A stretch of DNA of 64,000 nucleotides from Symsagittifera roscoffensis (taxonomy: Eukaryota > Xenacoelomorpha > Acoela > Convolutidae): assembly GCF_963678635.1 (NCBI RefSeq), contig NW_026970764.1:29651-93650 (forward strand), in the 5' to 3' direction. Shown piece after piece: positions 11,284 through 20,858 of the stretch; position 1 is the stretch's first letter, and each line of letters opens with the position of its first letter. Under the pieces are notes generated by a model. The model was not told the DNA's origin, made no database searches, and saw only the letters and a program-made list of their open reading frames with translations. The position numbers were made by a program, and so were the translations under genes.

Positions 11284-11319
11284 ACTGTTGTCGACGAGTT
11301 TGAAAAAACGACAAAATAG
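11284..11319 (+). CDS. Gene A, probable terminal exon
   Basis: It follows 'TTTCTTGATAG' and in phase 0 encodes 11 residues (TVVDEFEKTTK) before TAG at 11317-11319. The phase fits exon 5. In another frame the same block stays open to a possible donor 'TTGAAG|GTGACC' at 11348 and could join 11442, but that frame does not fit exon 5. Confidence 0.45.
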   Translation, partial: TVVDEFEKTTK

Positions 11320-11565
11320 ACTTGAAAAACTTCGTTTTGACGTTGAAGGTGACCTTATCTGCTGGATAGAATGACAACTCTGGGTTTTTCATTTAACACT
11401 AACAATTAATTGTCGCTGAATTTGATTGCGCTGAATTGCAGCTCGGATTGATAAGTCGGAGCTAGAGCTGTTGCTATGGTTCCTGCAATTAAACAGTGTT
11501 TACAAACGCATAGTTGTAACAAAAAGATCAAACATAAGTAATTATTATCCCTCTATGTCCAAAGA

Positions 11566-11800
11566 TTCTAGCGAGACTTTGGAGAAAGTGACAAAAATTG
11601 AAAATTTGGGCACGTATGGGTTTTTTCTGCAGACAAATTTTGACTTTCTAGCGAGACTGTTCCAACTTTTGGAGAAAGTGACAAAAATTGAAAATTTGGG
11701 CACGTATGGGTTTTTTTCTGCAGACAAATTTTGACTTTCTAGCCGACAATTTTTAGCTGAATTTTTTTATACCATCTGAAATTTAGTGATGTCTTGGGCT
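11566..11800 (+). repeat. Dispersed repeat R1 with an internal 91-bp tandem duplication
   Basis: The block from 'GAGAAAGTGACAAAAATTG' through 'CAGACAAATTTTGACTTTC' occurs twice in tandem (about 11581-11671 and 11672-11740). The following 'TAGC..ACAATTT' and 'ATACCATCTGAAATTTAG' parts recur in diverged form at 26980-27105 (plus) and inverted at 42320-42420, so R1 is an interspersed family. Type unknown. Confidence 0.5.
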
Positions 11801-11934
11801 TGAATTTAAAAAATTATGTCACTACTTATGGCGTTTGAAAATAGCTCAATTGGGACAATTAACTGGCGAAATACGTCTTTTCTAACGCGTACGTAGCGAA
11901 TCAATCCGTTTCAGTTGAGACACGCGCAATAACA

Positions 11935-12610
11935 AAAAAGGTTTTGAATCAAATTAAATTGATTTTAAAGCAATCATAATCAACAATGTACTCTTTAGGA
12001 ACTGAAAGGGATTTTAAAATGATTTTGTCGATCTTTTCTGAAATTTTTAGATCAGGTTTCTGAAGAATCTATGTTAATTGGATTTTAGTATTCACTAAAA
12101 TCCAACCGATTCTCGCCATAAATCATTTAAATCCATTGTTGACTAAAAATCTATTTCAAATTGATGTAAATTAGATTTTGAGGTCAAACACATGCAATTA
12201 AATCGAAGAAAATCAATATTGTAAACAAGATTTTGAGCAAACTTAAAATGTACACTAATTATAAAAGTGATCAACATAAATAAGATGGCAACTTAATTCT
12301 TTCAAAACTGGAATGAAATTGAATTTGAAAAACTATTTGTTCTTTTTAAAATTTTATCAAAAGATATGGGTCTAAAAACAAAAATGATTGCAGATGAATA
12401 AATGCAACACAAACTCAAAACCGATGAAATTACAAATTTCAAAAAAATCAATTCAAATTGATTTCAATATGTTTTGATCCCCCAAAAATAAAAAATATTT
12501 AAAGGCTAGAAAAAATGGATGTGGATAAAATTTTTAGCTGGGGCTTAAAATAACCCTAAAACAATAATTTTAAATTGATCCAAATCAATCAGTGTGGGCA
12601 GGCTATTCTT
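11935..12610. repeat. Stretch rich in AAATTGATTT / AAATCAATT words
   Basis: About ten copies of 'AAATTGATTT', its complement or close variants lie between 11950 and 12600. Possible inverted ends are 'TTTTGAATCAAATTAAATTG' and 'CAATTCAAATTGATTTC'. It could be a degraded MITE; boundaries are not clear. Confidence 0.3.
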
Positions 12611-13206
12611 TCTCAGCGTTACGTTTCTATAGTGGAACCTATTCTTCGTACTTTATATGGCATGTGATGGTATGATTTTTGACTTTTTTCTTTACGAGGA
12701 ATTTTCATCAAAATTTTTAAATTGAAAACTACTCTGTTGATTTTATACGGCAGTCGAAACATTTTTTGAAATGATCTGATCTACTTTTGAATTAGCAGAG
12801 CAACTTGCATGCCTGCTATATAGCATGAACAAAGAAAAGATTTACTGTTTGATCCGGCACGCGTCTGTGTGAGTTTTAGTGGCAAAATGCGAAAACAAAC
12901 TCAGTTCTAAATGCGCCAGTAGCCGCATGTTGAGCAGCACGCATAAAAAAGGCCGGTTGACAAAAAGGCGTTTGTCAATAAGTTTTCAGTCTAACATGAG
13001 ATAAGAAACTCCCAAATATTACAATTTTTTTATTTGAACGCAGCCTGCTTCTTTCTGATTTGATACTTAATCTATTATCATAACGCTTGAAAGTAACTGG
13101 CTATAGCATAGTGGTTGCAAAAAGATAGTTTGGAAACAAAAAGTAATGCGACAAAAGTAGAATCCTTTTTCCATTTCTTCGAATAATTATCGTTGTTCCG
13201 TCTGGA
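12611..13206. other. No recognisable feature
   Basis: AT-rich sequence with only short chance frames; I see no gene, repeat boundary or RNA gene. Confidence 0.5.
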
Positions 13207-13389
13207 AATTACTCGGCCAAATTGTGTCTTTTGGGAATTGTAAGCGGATTCCACAATAAGGAAGCTCTCTTTGTTTATCTTTTTTTTTCTTTACTTTTTT
13301 TTCCTTCCGTCAAAATTTAACATGTTTTTAAAGACTTTCGCTGGAACACAATTGAGCGCCTATGCAGTGCACAGTTTGACCTCGGAATG
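13207..13389. mobile_element. MITE family P, internally deleted copy
   Basis: The left end 'ATTACTCGGCCAAATTGTG' and the right end 'GTGCACAGTTTGACCTCGG' followed by AATG are both present, but only about 180 bp lie between them and one GCGGATTCC word remains. Confidence 0.55.
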
Positions 13390-13550
13390 GATCAGAATGA
13401 ATGTAATAAAAATGCAAGCTTTTCTGAAGAATTATTGAATCAGTTTTGAATTTCACTGCGATTATGAAAAATGTCACGGTTGAAAAAAAAGCTGGTCAAA
13501 AAATTTCACCCTTGATGGGCAAAGTTTCAGGGTAAGCTCGCAGAAAATCA

Positions 13551-13779
13551 TTTCGAGGCCAAACTGTGCACTTTGTGCACAACGAGGCCAAACTGTATAG
13601 ACGCACAGTTTCGTGTTTCTATGTCTCTGGAATCCAGAAAAATGTTTTTAAACAAGTTGAAATTTATTCAAAACGATCAAAGGAAACAAAAGAACAAAAG
13701 CAGATCAAAAAGAGGGTCCTTGGTGCAGAATCTGCTCTCAATCAATTCTCAAAAAAATACACAGTTTGGCTTCGTTTTG
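13551..13779. mobile_element. MITE family P, rearranged fragments
   Basis: The terminal word 'CGAGGCCAAACTGT' appears twice within 40 bp (13554 and 13582), then a 'TCTCTGGAATCCAG' part, and an inverted end 'ACACAGTTTGGCTTCG' near 13760-13776. This looks like one copy broken by a partial duplication. Confidence 0.5.
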
Positions 13780-15274
13780 ATAGTTTTTTCATTGTAAGAC
13801 TACCATTTTCCCGTTGCATCAAAATTGTGACAGTGGCGTTCTCCTTCAGTGAAAACTGATAATTTTCTTTGCTTTTGTTTTTGTGTTTTGTCCGAAAACA
13901 TATGAACCAAAGATTCCCTCGAATGAGAAAACAGACAAGATAGAGGGCCAGATTCTCCAAAAAAGTTACAAAGGCAGATTCCCCAAATTTTGTTAAGGGC
14001 TGAAATTCCTCGTTTTAAAACATGAGTATTTATAAACCGCAGCCTGTTTCATGACAAGATTTGTCCTTTTTTGGCGTTCAGAAAGAATTCAAGCTTCACA
14101 TAAAACACTTTCTTGGATTTTTTTTATACTTTGTATGAAAAACCAGTGTCTGGGTTACGTTATAGGCAAAAAATACAACTGCATTCAAAAATTGTTTATT
14201 TTTGCATAGAATTAATTTTGCAATTACAAAAGAGCCAAACATTGAAACTTTTCCCAAAATTTTTATTGAAACAAAAGTCTATTCATAAAATTTCCATCAA
14301 ACCATAGGGAGATCAAGCCAGATAGGAAAGGAAAAAGGCCACATCTTTGTTTGTAAAATATCTTTCAATTTTTATCAGGTCATTCTCTAGCCTAACCTTC
14401 CTCGTCGCAATTAAGCATCACTAGGGGCCCATGTTTCTTAAATTGTTGTACTGGTGCGTTGACTTTTTGAGAACTTGGCATTTTTCCGAGCTTATGACAT
14501 TTTCTTACAAAAGTGAGATCAGATTCAGCGAATTAATTTTGAAAAATGTCAAAAAACTTCAGAAAACAGACAAGAAATCCGAAATTCGGCTTTTCGGTTA
14601 ACCATAACTCTTCTTGTGCGTAAAATTGAACCATTTTTGCAAGGGAGCTTCCTATATCCCATTCTTTTGATTCAACCCAAAATGAAAGATTTCGAAGGGC
14701 AGTCAAAAAGTTTTAAATAGTATTTAGAATCAAAACTTTGATTTTTCCGAATGTAATATCCTTTTGTGAAAAAACAATAGGAAATAACCATTTATTAACG
14801 AGAATTTTTTACAACCTGTTTCATCTGTTGAATTCAAAACCTTAGATTCGCAAATTCAGTTTCGAGAAGATGAAAAAAGTTCAAAAAAATGGGCTAAACA
14901 GTCTCCCACAGATATTTTCGAGTGGTGCGGTAAAAGAGACTGGGCGTATAAGCAAGCACCCAGCTAAGAGGGCGGTACTTCCAGTGGTTACGCTTTTTGG
15001 AATTTGAAAAAAAAATAATTTGCAGAATAGGGAACAAATTTTCCGAAGAGTCCAAAAAACATAAAAAACAGCAAATCCCATATTTTTTTTTGTTCCTCTT
15101 CTGATTCTTTTCCAATCCGCCGCATTTCAAATTTCATACTTTCAAAGATTTTTTACGTGTTAGTTTTGCTAAATACATCATGTTACTCTCAAAGTAAGAC
15201 GAAAAAACCTGTTCAAAAAAGCTAGTTTTAAATTTGTTTTTTTTTTATTTATGACAATGCTTTTTCAAGTTTTC
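13780..15274. other. No recognisable feature
   Basis: AT-rich. Short open frames at 14113, 14881 and 14894 show no family resemblance and no exon-like borders. Nothing else seen. Confidence 0.5.
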
Positions 15275-15488
15275 GGCTCCATTCCAGTTCCCATTCCCCT
15301 CGTAAAATGCGAAAATAGCTGTTCAAAAATTTTTCACACGGTAACTTGCAAGTCCGAGCTCTTGTTGAAATTTTTTCGCGCTGACACGTTTTAATTCAAC
15401 ATATTACATGAAAAGTCATTTAAATAGACTTCATATACTGAATATCAGAAAATTTCAAAAGGGGGTTAGGGGTTACTGGAAAAGAGCC
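15275..15488 (-). mobile_element. hAT-like MITE family G, subtype A, with 8-bp TSD
   Basis: The termini are 'GGCTCCATTCC' and 'GGAAAAGAGCC' (inverted). Both flanks carry AAGTTTTC (15267-15274 and 15489-15496), a perfect 8-bp target duplication, as known for hAT elements. The inside, read on the minus strand, matches the copy at 19360-19580 ('GTCTATTTAAA', 'CGTGTCAGCG', 'CCGTGTGAA'). Confidence 0.8.
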
Positions 15489-15535
15489 AAGTTTTCAATT
15501 GTAGGGAGGAGGAGTGAAAAAGTTCACCTGATTTT

Positions 15536-15746
15536 GGCTTTTTCCACTCCCAACACCATTAAATTGTAGTTTTGAAAACTACAGTAACCTTTTAAGAATG
15601 AAATGAAACTAAACGAAGTGAACAAACTAGCAATTGATAATGATTTTTCCTTCAGACTTTACATCACGCCTTTAGCCATAATAACACGCAAGAAAACTGC
15701 AGACAAATAGGCATTTTGAAAAGTGGATGGAAACTGAAAAAGAACC
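15536..15746. mobile_element. Degenerate family G MITE copy
   Basis: Starts 'GGCTTTTTCCACTCCC' and ends 'GGAAACTGAAAAAGAACC'. The flanks (CTGATTTT / CCTTTTTT) match at five of eight bases. An old copy, if correct. Confidence 0.35.
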
Positions 15747-15847
15747 CCTTTTTTATCAAACAAATACATTCGTCCTGGCGAAATTATTACTGCTAATTTT
15801 TTTAGCAGTCAGTCAAGTTGATCAAATGCAATTGGGAAAAATTCCTC

Positions 15848-16089
15848 AGCCCTTTTTGTAGTTCTCCTCCTTGATTTTTTCTAAAATTCTTTCGATTGAA
15901 GTCTATTGAAAAAACTTTTCATGTTATAAACTGCAATAAAACGTGACAGACTGACTGAACGAGTAAACAAACTTTTACAACATTTCCAAATTCCGTGAAA
16001 GTGAACAAAAATCCAAAAAGCCATGTGAACAATTTTTGAACAGTTCATTTTGGTAACTTTAAGACGGGTTGTGAAACTGGAAGAGAGCC
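15848..16089 (+). mobile_element. hAT-like MITE family G, subtype A
   Basis: Starts 'AGCCCTTTTTGTAG' and ends 'CTGGAAGAGAGCC'. The inside matches 19360-19580. Once the copy at 16093 and its duplication are removed, the flanks AATTCCTC and AGTTTCTC agree at six of eight bases, as expected for an old 8-bp duplication. Confidence 0.65.
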
Positions 16090-16092
16090 AGT

Positions 16093-16288
16093 GGCTCTTT
16101 TTCCTTTCCGCTACTCACATCAGCATCATTTTTATGGTGTAACGAGGGATTTTACAAGGTTAAGCAAGAAGACTAAATATGTTTGTCATAGCCTTATTAG
16201 AGCGCATGCCATTTTACGTAACGTTCGGATAACAGGAACAAAATTTCACTAGTAACATTTTATAGGTGGGGGGAGAGGAAAAAGAGCC
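16093..16288 (+). mobile_element. hAT-like MITE family G, subtype B, inserted at the end of the previous copy
   Basis: 'GGCTCTTTTTCCTTTCC' at the left, 'GAGGAAAAAGAGCC' at the right, 196 bp. The perfect 8-bp duplication GAGCCAGT (16085-16092 and 16289-16296) uses the last five bases of the subtype A copy as target, so this insertion is younger than that copy. Confidence 0.8.
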
Positions 16289-16509
16289 GAGCCAGTTTCT
16301 CAGGTGATGAGAAAAAAACAGGCCAGAAATCTCATCTTGAAGTCAAGGAGCTCAAGAAAAATTTAGCAAATGGAGTGATTAAATTGGCACGTGTAAAGCC
16401 TAAAAAATCAGAATACCAAAATTGTATAACCAAGATAGTGGTGAAAGCAAAATAACATTTGAAAAAATTGCAGAAAAAAAACGGACCAAAATAGCTTGTA
16501 AAGCGATTG

Positions 16510-16881
16510 GGCTCTTTTTCAACGAACCCCCCCCCCCTCACCTTTGAATTACAGTTTTTTTATTCATTTGAAATTTGGGCTCTCTTTCCTTCCACCTGCA
16601 AATTTTTACATGTAAATTTGTTGACCACATTGTCCGATTGCTATGAAAATTTACATACAGACTAATATGGCCACGACAAACATATTTGGTCTTCATACTC
16701 AACCTCGTAAAACCACTCGTTACACTAACATATTGAAGGTCGCGTTTGACGAAAAAAGAGCCGAAATTTGTCACGCACTGAAACTTGGCATGGTGAGCAA
16801 AAAAAAACACTTCGCACATTTAGCCAAAATAACAATTTTTAACATAAATAATTTGAAAGGTGGGAAAAGTGAAAAAGAGCC
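16510..16881 (+). mobile_element. Family G MITE, outer copy split by a nested copy
   Basis: The outer left end 'GGCTCTTTTTC' (16510) and outer right end 'GTGAAAAAGAGCC' (16881) are flanked by AGCGATTG and AGCAATCG (six of eight identical, both differences transitions). Another complete copy, 16578-16762, sits inside. Without it the outer element would be about 180 bp, the usual size. Confidence 0.6.
16578..16762 (-). mobile_element. Family G MITE, subtype B, nested inside 16510-16881
   Basis: Starts 'GGCTCTCTTTCCTTCC', ends 'GAAAAAAGAGCC', with a perfect 8-bp duplication GAAATTTG on both sides (16570-16577 and 16763-16770). The inside ('TTGACCACATTGTCCG') is the reverse of the copies at 18474 and 20645. 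Confidence 0.8.
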
Positions 16882-17166
16882 AGCAATCGCTGTAAATTTT
16901 GTCGAAGACTTTCAAATAGAAAAAAAAACGACTTATACCCGCTGCACTTCCATCATACTTAATTAAAGTGCTGATTTCCAGTCGCCTGCTTTTTCATTTG
17001 AATTTCAGTTTAGAAAAACTAATTTAACGTTGTCATAATGTAATGATTGTAAAACGTTGCATAGGGAACAAACCAACATCGTAAGATCAAGCGTATAGCC
17101 ATAATCACACTAAAAACAACTGAGAAAAATGATAATTTAATTATGGGGGGGGGGGGGGTGATTTTT

Positions 17167-17406
17167 TGGCTATTTTTCATCCTCCCCCAACAACCCCACC
17201 CCCACAACTGCGAAGTTTTACAATTAAAAATATTGCTCGTATTATCCGATTGTTATAGAAATTGGTAAGCGGACTAATTAGCCTAATGACAATCCCATTT
17301 GATTTTCATACTTAACCTTGTAAACCCCCCCCCCCCCCCCCACGTCACACAATAAGATGGGTGCTTAATTCGAGGTGGTGGATGGCGGAGGAAGGGGTAA
17401 ACAGCC
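17167..17406. mobile_element. Degenerate family G MITE with long G/C runs
   Basis: Starts 'GGCTATTTTTCATCCTCCCC' and ends 'GGGGTAAACAGCC'. The middle shares 'TTATCCGATTGTTAT' and 'TTCATACTTAACCTTGTAAA' with the family, and carries a poly-C run at 17325. A poly-G run lies just outside at 17145. Flanking duplication not evident. Confidence 0.45.
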
Positions 17407-17544
17407 GAACTACTGAGGGGAGACAGGGGCTTTTTTGTATAAAGGCTTACGCCCTCTCATGTTTTAAGGTTATGTTTTAATGTGATATTTTTGACTTTTT
17501 TCAAAATTAACCTTATACAAACTTTTTCTGCGATTGTGATGTAG

Positions 17545-18136
17545 AACAAAAACCAAGATTGCTTCCTTATAAAATGGATCCCTTTGATGGCACCAATGAT
17601 GGCCTGCGGAATCCTTTTGATGGCACCAATGATGGCCTGCGGAATCCTTTTGATGGCACCAATGATGACCTGCAGAATCCTTTTGATGGCACCAATGATG
17701 GCCTGCAGAATCCCTTTGATGGCACCAATGATGGCCTGCAGAATCCCTTTGATGGCACCAATGATGGCCTGCAGAATCCCTTTGATGGCACCAATGATGG
17801 CCTGCAGAACCCCTTTGATGGCACCAATGATGGCCTGCAGAATCCCTTTGATGGCGCTAATGATGGCCTGCAGAATCCCTTTGATGGCACCAATGATGGC
17901 CTGCAGAATCCCTTTGATGGCACCAATGATGGCCTGCAGAATCCCTTTGATGGCGCCAATGATGGCCTGCAGAATCCCTTTGATGGCACCTATGATGGTC
18001 AGGGTCAACAAAGTTCATCAGGGGCGCCTCCTGGTTTTGCCGCAACGTCGCAACAGCCAGCGCCACCAAGCAGAAGCATGATGGTCGGAAAATTTATGTC
18101 ATTATGCTATCCCCACCTCACAAGATTTTCAATTTT
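17545..18136 (+). CDS. Possible low-complexity exon spanning the 33-bp minisatellite
   Basis: An acceptor-like 'GTGATGTAG' ends at 17544. The frame that follows reads QKPRLLPYKMD, then thirteen PFDGTNDGLQN-type units, then 'GQGQQSSSGAPPGFAATS', and runs on to the MITE at 18137. A unit of 33 bases keeps every frame open, so openness is no evidence of coding. In favour: the acidic repeat and Gln/Ser/Pro-rich tail look like a natural disordered protein, and most base differences between units are silent or conservative. Against: no good donor is seen. It could belong upstream of gene B. Confidence 0.25.
17580..17998 (+). repeat. 33-bp minisatellite, about 13 units
   Basis: Units start at 17580 and every 33 bases to 17976. 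The first three have GCGGAAT or GATGACC variants; later ones share CTGCAGAAT. Units at the right end carry GGCGCTAAT/GGCGCCAAT changes. The period is a multiple of three, and each unit reads PFDGTNDGLQN on the plus strand. Confidence 0.95.
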
Positions 18137-18245
18137 GGCTCTTTTTCCTAATTAGTCTGCATTCCGTTTTTTTAAACAATCGGACAATGTGAACAATAAG
18201 TTTACTAGTAAAAATTCGCCGGTGGGGGGAAAAGGAAAAAGAGCC
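18137..18245 (+). mobile_element. Family G MITE, short copy (109 bp), perfect TSD
   Basis: 'GGCTCTTTTTCC' to 'GGAAAAAGAGCC', flanked on both sides by TCAATTTT (18129-18136 and 18246-18253). About half of the usual inside is missing. Confidence 0.8.
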
Positions 18246-18473
18246 TCAATTTTTTGATGCAACCGGCGATTATACAAAGTTAATTATAATGACCAAATAT
18301 GAGCGATAAAAATTCTGGGCTCTTAAATTGCTTGCCCGCCTGAATGATGAATGAAAAAGGCAGAAAAATTGATTTAAAAAACTCTCTATCAATTGTTCAA
18401 ACGACAGTTTCGTTTGTTTAAAATAACCTTGGCAAAAGTGACTTTTTCGTTCACCCACGACAGAAGTGCTTTA

Positions 18474-18679
18474 GGCTCTTTTTCCTTCCCCCCCCCCCCC
18501 ACCTCACGCCAGTTTCAACTTATTAGTGTAACGAGTGGTTTTACGAGGTTGAGTATGAAGACTAAATATGTTTGCCGTGGCCTTATTAGTCTGTATGTAA
18601 AATTTCATAACAATCGGACAATGTGGTCAACAAATTTACATGTAAAAATTTGCAGGTGGGGGGAAAAGGAAAAAGAGCC
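18474..18679 (+). mobile_element. Family G MITE, subtype B
   Basis: 'GGCTCTTTTTCCTTCCCC' to 'AGGAAAAAGAGCC', 206 bp. Flanks GTGCTTTA and GTTTTTTA agree at six of eight. The inside is close to 20645-20850 ('TGGTTTTACGAGGTTGAG', 'CGGACAATGTGGTCAAC'). Confidence 0.75.
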
Positions 18680-18770
18680 GTTTTTTATCACATTGTCCGA
18701 CTGTTATACGTATTATTGAGCAACATCTTTGATTTTCAAACCCAACTTCGTGAAACCATTTTAACTTCAC

Positions 18771-19618
18771 ATTACGCGGCCAAACTGTGCATTTTGTGAA
18801 TTGTAAGCGGATATATCGGCAGGCAAAAATAAGATTTGTCGCGGAATCCTCAATTTTGCTTTTTTTTCTTTGATTTTCTCTGCTATTTTGAAATAAATTT
18901 GACAAATATCTTAAATACTGTATTGCTCAAAATAGCTCCAAAAACAGGCAAATTTGGAGAATCCGCAACAAAATTTGTGGAATCTGGAACCAGTTTGTGG
19001 AATCCATGAACAAATAATAATATATGTGTTTTGTAAACTTAATTTGTTGCGGAGTCCACAACTGTAAAAGGAATCCGCAAACTGTAATCGGAATCCGCAA
19101 ATTTTAAGCGTAATCCGCATAAATTTGCGAAGTCCACTTATATTTGCGGAATCTGATTTTGTTTGCTGAATCCGGAACAACTACCTATATTCGCTCGTTG
19201 CAGATTCCGCAACAAAGTCAATGTGCCCACGAAGATTACGTTACCCTTATTTGTACGCGGAACCCACTAAAACTTTGTTTGTGGAATCCACTTACATTTT
19301 GGAATATAACTAAAGACTTGTCTCTGGAATTCAGGAACACGCGGACACTGAAACTTGCGGGCTCTTTTCCTGTTTCCCCCCCTTTGATTTTTTCTGAAAT
19401 CCATTAGATGAAAGTCTATTTAAAATAATTTTTAATGTTATAAACTGCATCAAAACGTGTCAGCGTGAACAGGTGAACAAATTTCTACAATATTTCTAAC
19501 ATGCAAATTGCCGTGTGAACAATTTATGAACAACTTTGTTTTGTAATTTTAGGAGGGGGGTGGGAAACTGGAAAAGAGCCAACTTGCGCCTATTCAGTAC
19601 ACAGTTTGGCCTTGTAAT
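18771..19618. mobile_element. MITE family P copy interrupted by a family G MITE
   Basis: Left end 'ATTACGCGGCCAAACTGTG', right end 'CACAGTTTGGCCTTGTAAT'. Several GCGGAATCC-type words lie inside. The right part is split by the family G copy at 19360-19580. Both flanks read TCAC (18767-18770 and 19619-19622), a possible 4-bp target duplication, but other family P copies do not confirm this length. Confidence 0.65.
19360..19580 (+). mobile_element. Family G MITE, subtype A, nested in family P, perfect TSD
   Basis: 'GGCTCTTTTCCTG' to 'CTGGAAAAGAGCC', 221 bp, flanked by AACTTGCG on both sides (19352-19359 and 19581-19588). This gives both the insertion order (family P first) and the 8-bp duplication length that points to hAT-type transposition. 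Confidence 0.85.
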
Positions 19619-19622
19619 TCAC

Positions 19623-20644
19623 TTATCTAGTTTTTCTTTCATTATACAATTGTTTCTAACTCATTAAAAGTGACTTTTTTTTCATAAGCCAATGACAATA
19701 CGCAATTAAGTGGGTAGTAGCCCTCAGTACTACTCAATTCGACTAAACACACTGTATCTCTCGTTGTCAAAATACTTTTGGAAGGCGGGTGCCATTCATC
19801 TCTCTTACAGATTTTAGGAACGTACTCAATTAACCATCGTTGCAAAATGCGTTCGCGTTATACTGCGCAGGTGCGAAGCAATTGAAGTGAGAACAGTTTG
19901 CTCAAACATAAGAGCTGAAACGCCAAATTATGTTGATCGAGGCAAAAAAAGGATTTGGCGCCGTTTCTAAACTACTGAGAACGTGGAAAACACATGTAAG
20001 TTGACCAGGGTAAGCAAGCTTCCTGTGAAAATGGTAATGAAATGAAAAGCTTGTCGGTCTTTTTTCTTGCCTCTCAGATTGCTTTCAACGCGCGCTTAAG
20101 TCTCGTTTCCTATTTCCTTCGTCTCTCAAACTTTCTTTTATCTTAATTGTGTTACTTATTATCATGGCTGAAGGCCTGATGTTACGATTACAAATGAAAG
20201 CACAAGAAGTGTTCTAAAATCCTTTAGAAATTGAAAAACTGTTTGCGGGAAAAATGTGTATGAGAAAAAACATGGTCAAGCTGTTTGCACGAGGAAGAAG
20301 ACAGCTGTAAGTGTTGCAGAAACGTTTTTTGGTAAAAAAAATTCCACGGTCTCGATTGTGCCCTGAAATGACAATTTTTCAGTAACTTTCAAAAATTATG
20401 CCACCCACCCGCTTATTCTTTTAGAGCGAGTTACCCCCAGGGAAAGGCAATTTCAGTCGAAATTCCAGTGCATGGAAACGTTGAAAAACTGACCAGACCC
20501 TGATTCAGATTAGGATTGTTTAAATCTTGTTATCAATCTTTCTCGATAAGGTTTCTACTTTGTCTGAAATGTCTATCAGAAAAGTGCATCTCGATAGAAA
20601 TTTCGCCTGAAAGATTTAATGGTAACACCACGACTTCCTCAATG
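19623..20644. other. No recognisable feature
   Basis: A minus-strand frame at 19642-19845 (67 codons) has no recognisable domain or borders. Otherwise nothing seen. Confidence 0.45.
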
Positions 20645-20850
20645 GGCTCTTTTTCCTTCCCCCCCCACCTCACACGACCTTCAATATATTATTGTAACGA
20701 GAGGTTTTACGAGGTTGAGTATGAAGACAAAATACGTTTGTCGTGCCCTTATTAGTCTGTATATAAATTTTCATAATAATCGGACAATGTGGTCAACAAA
20801 ATTACATGTAAAATTTCGCAGGTGGGGGGGGGGGGGAAGGAAAAAGAGCC
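20645..20850 (+). mobile_element. Family G MITE, subtype B, perfect TSD
   Basis: 'GGCTCTTTTTCCTTCCCC' to 'GGAAAAAGAGCC', 206 bp, flanked by CCTCAATG on both sides (20637-20644 and 20851-20858). A poly-G run lies just inside the right end. Confidence 0.85.
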
Positions 20851-20858
20851 CCTCAATG

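Noticed and set aside
11284..11565. Alternative continuation of gene A through 11348 and 11442
   Set aside because: The frame is open and helix-like, but its phase does not fit the exon 5 donor; kept only as an alternative.
17567..18081. Long frames on the minus strand and in other plus frames over the minisatellite
   Set aside because: A 33-bp unit without stops stays open in all six frames; these are mirror frames of one repeat.
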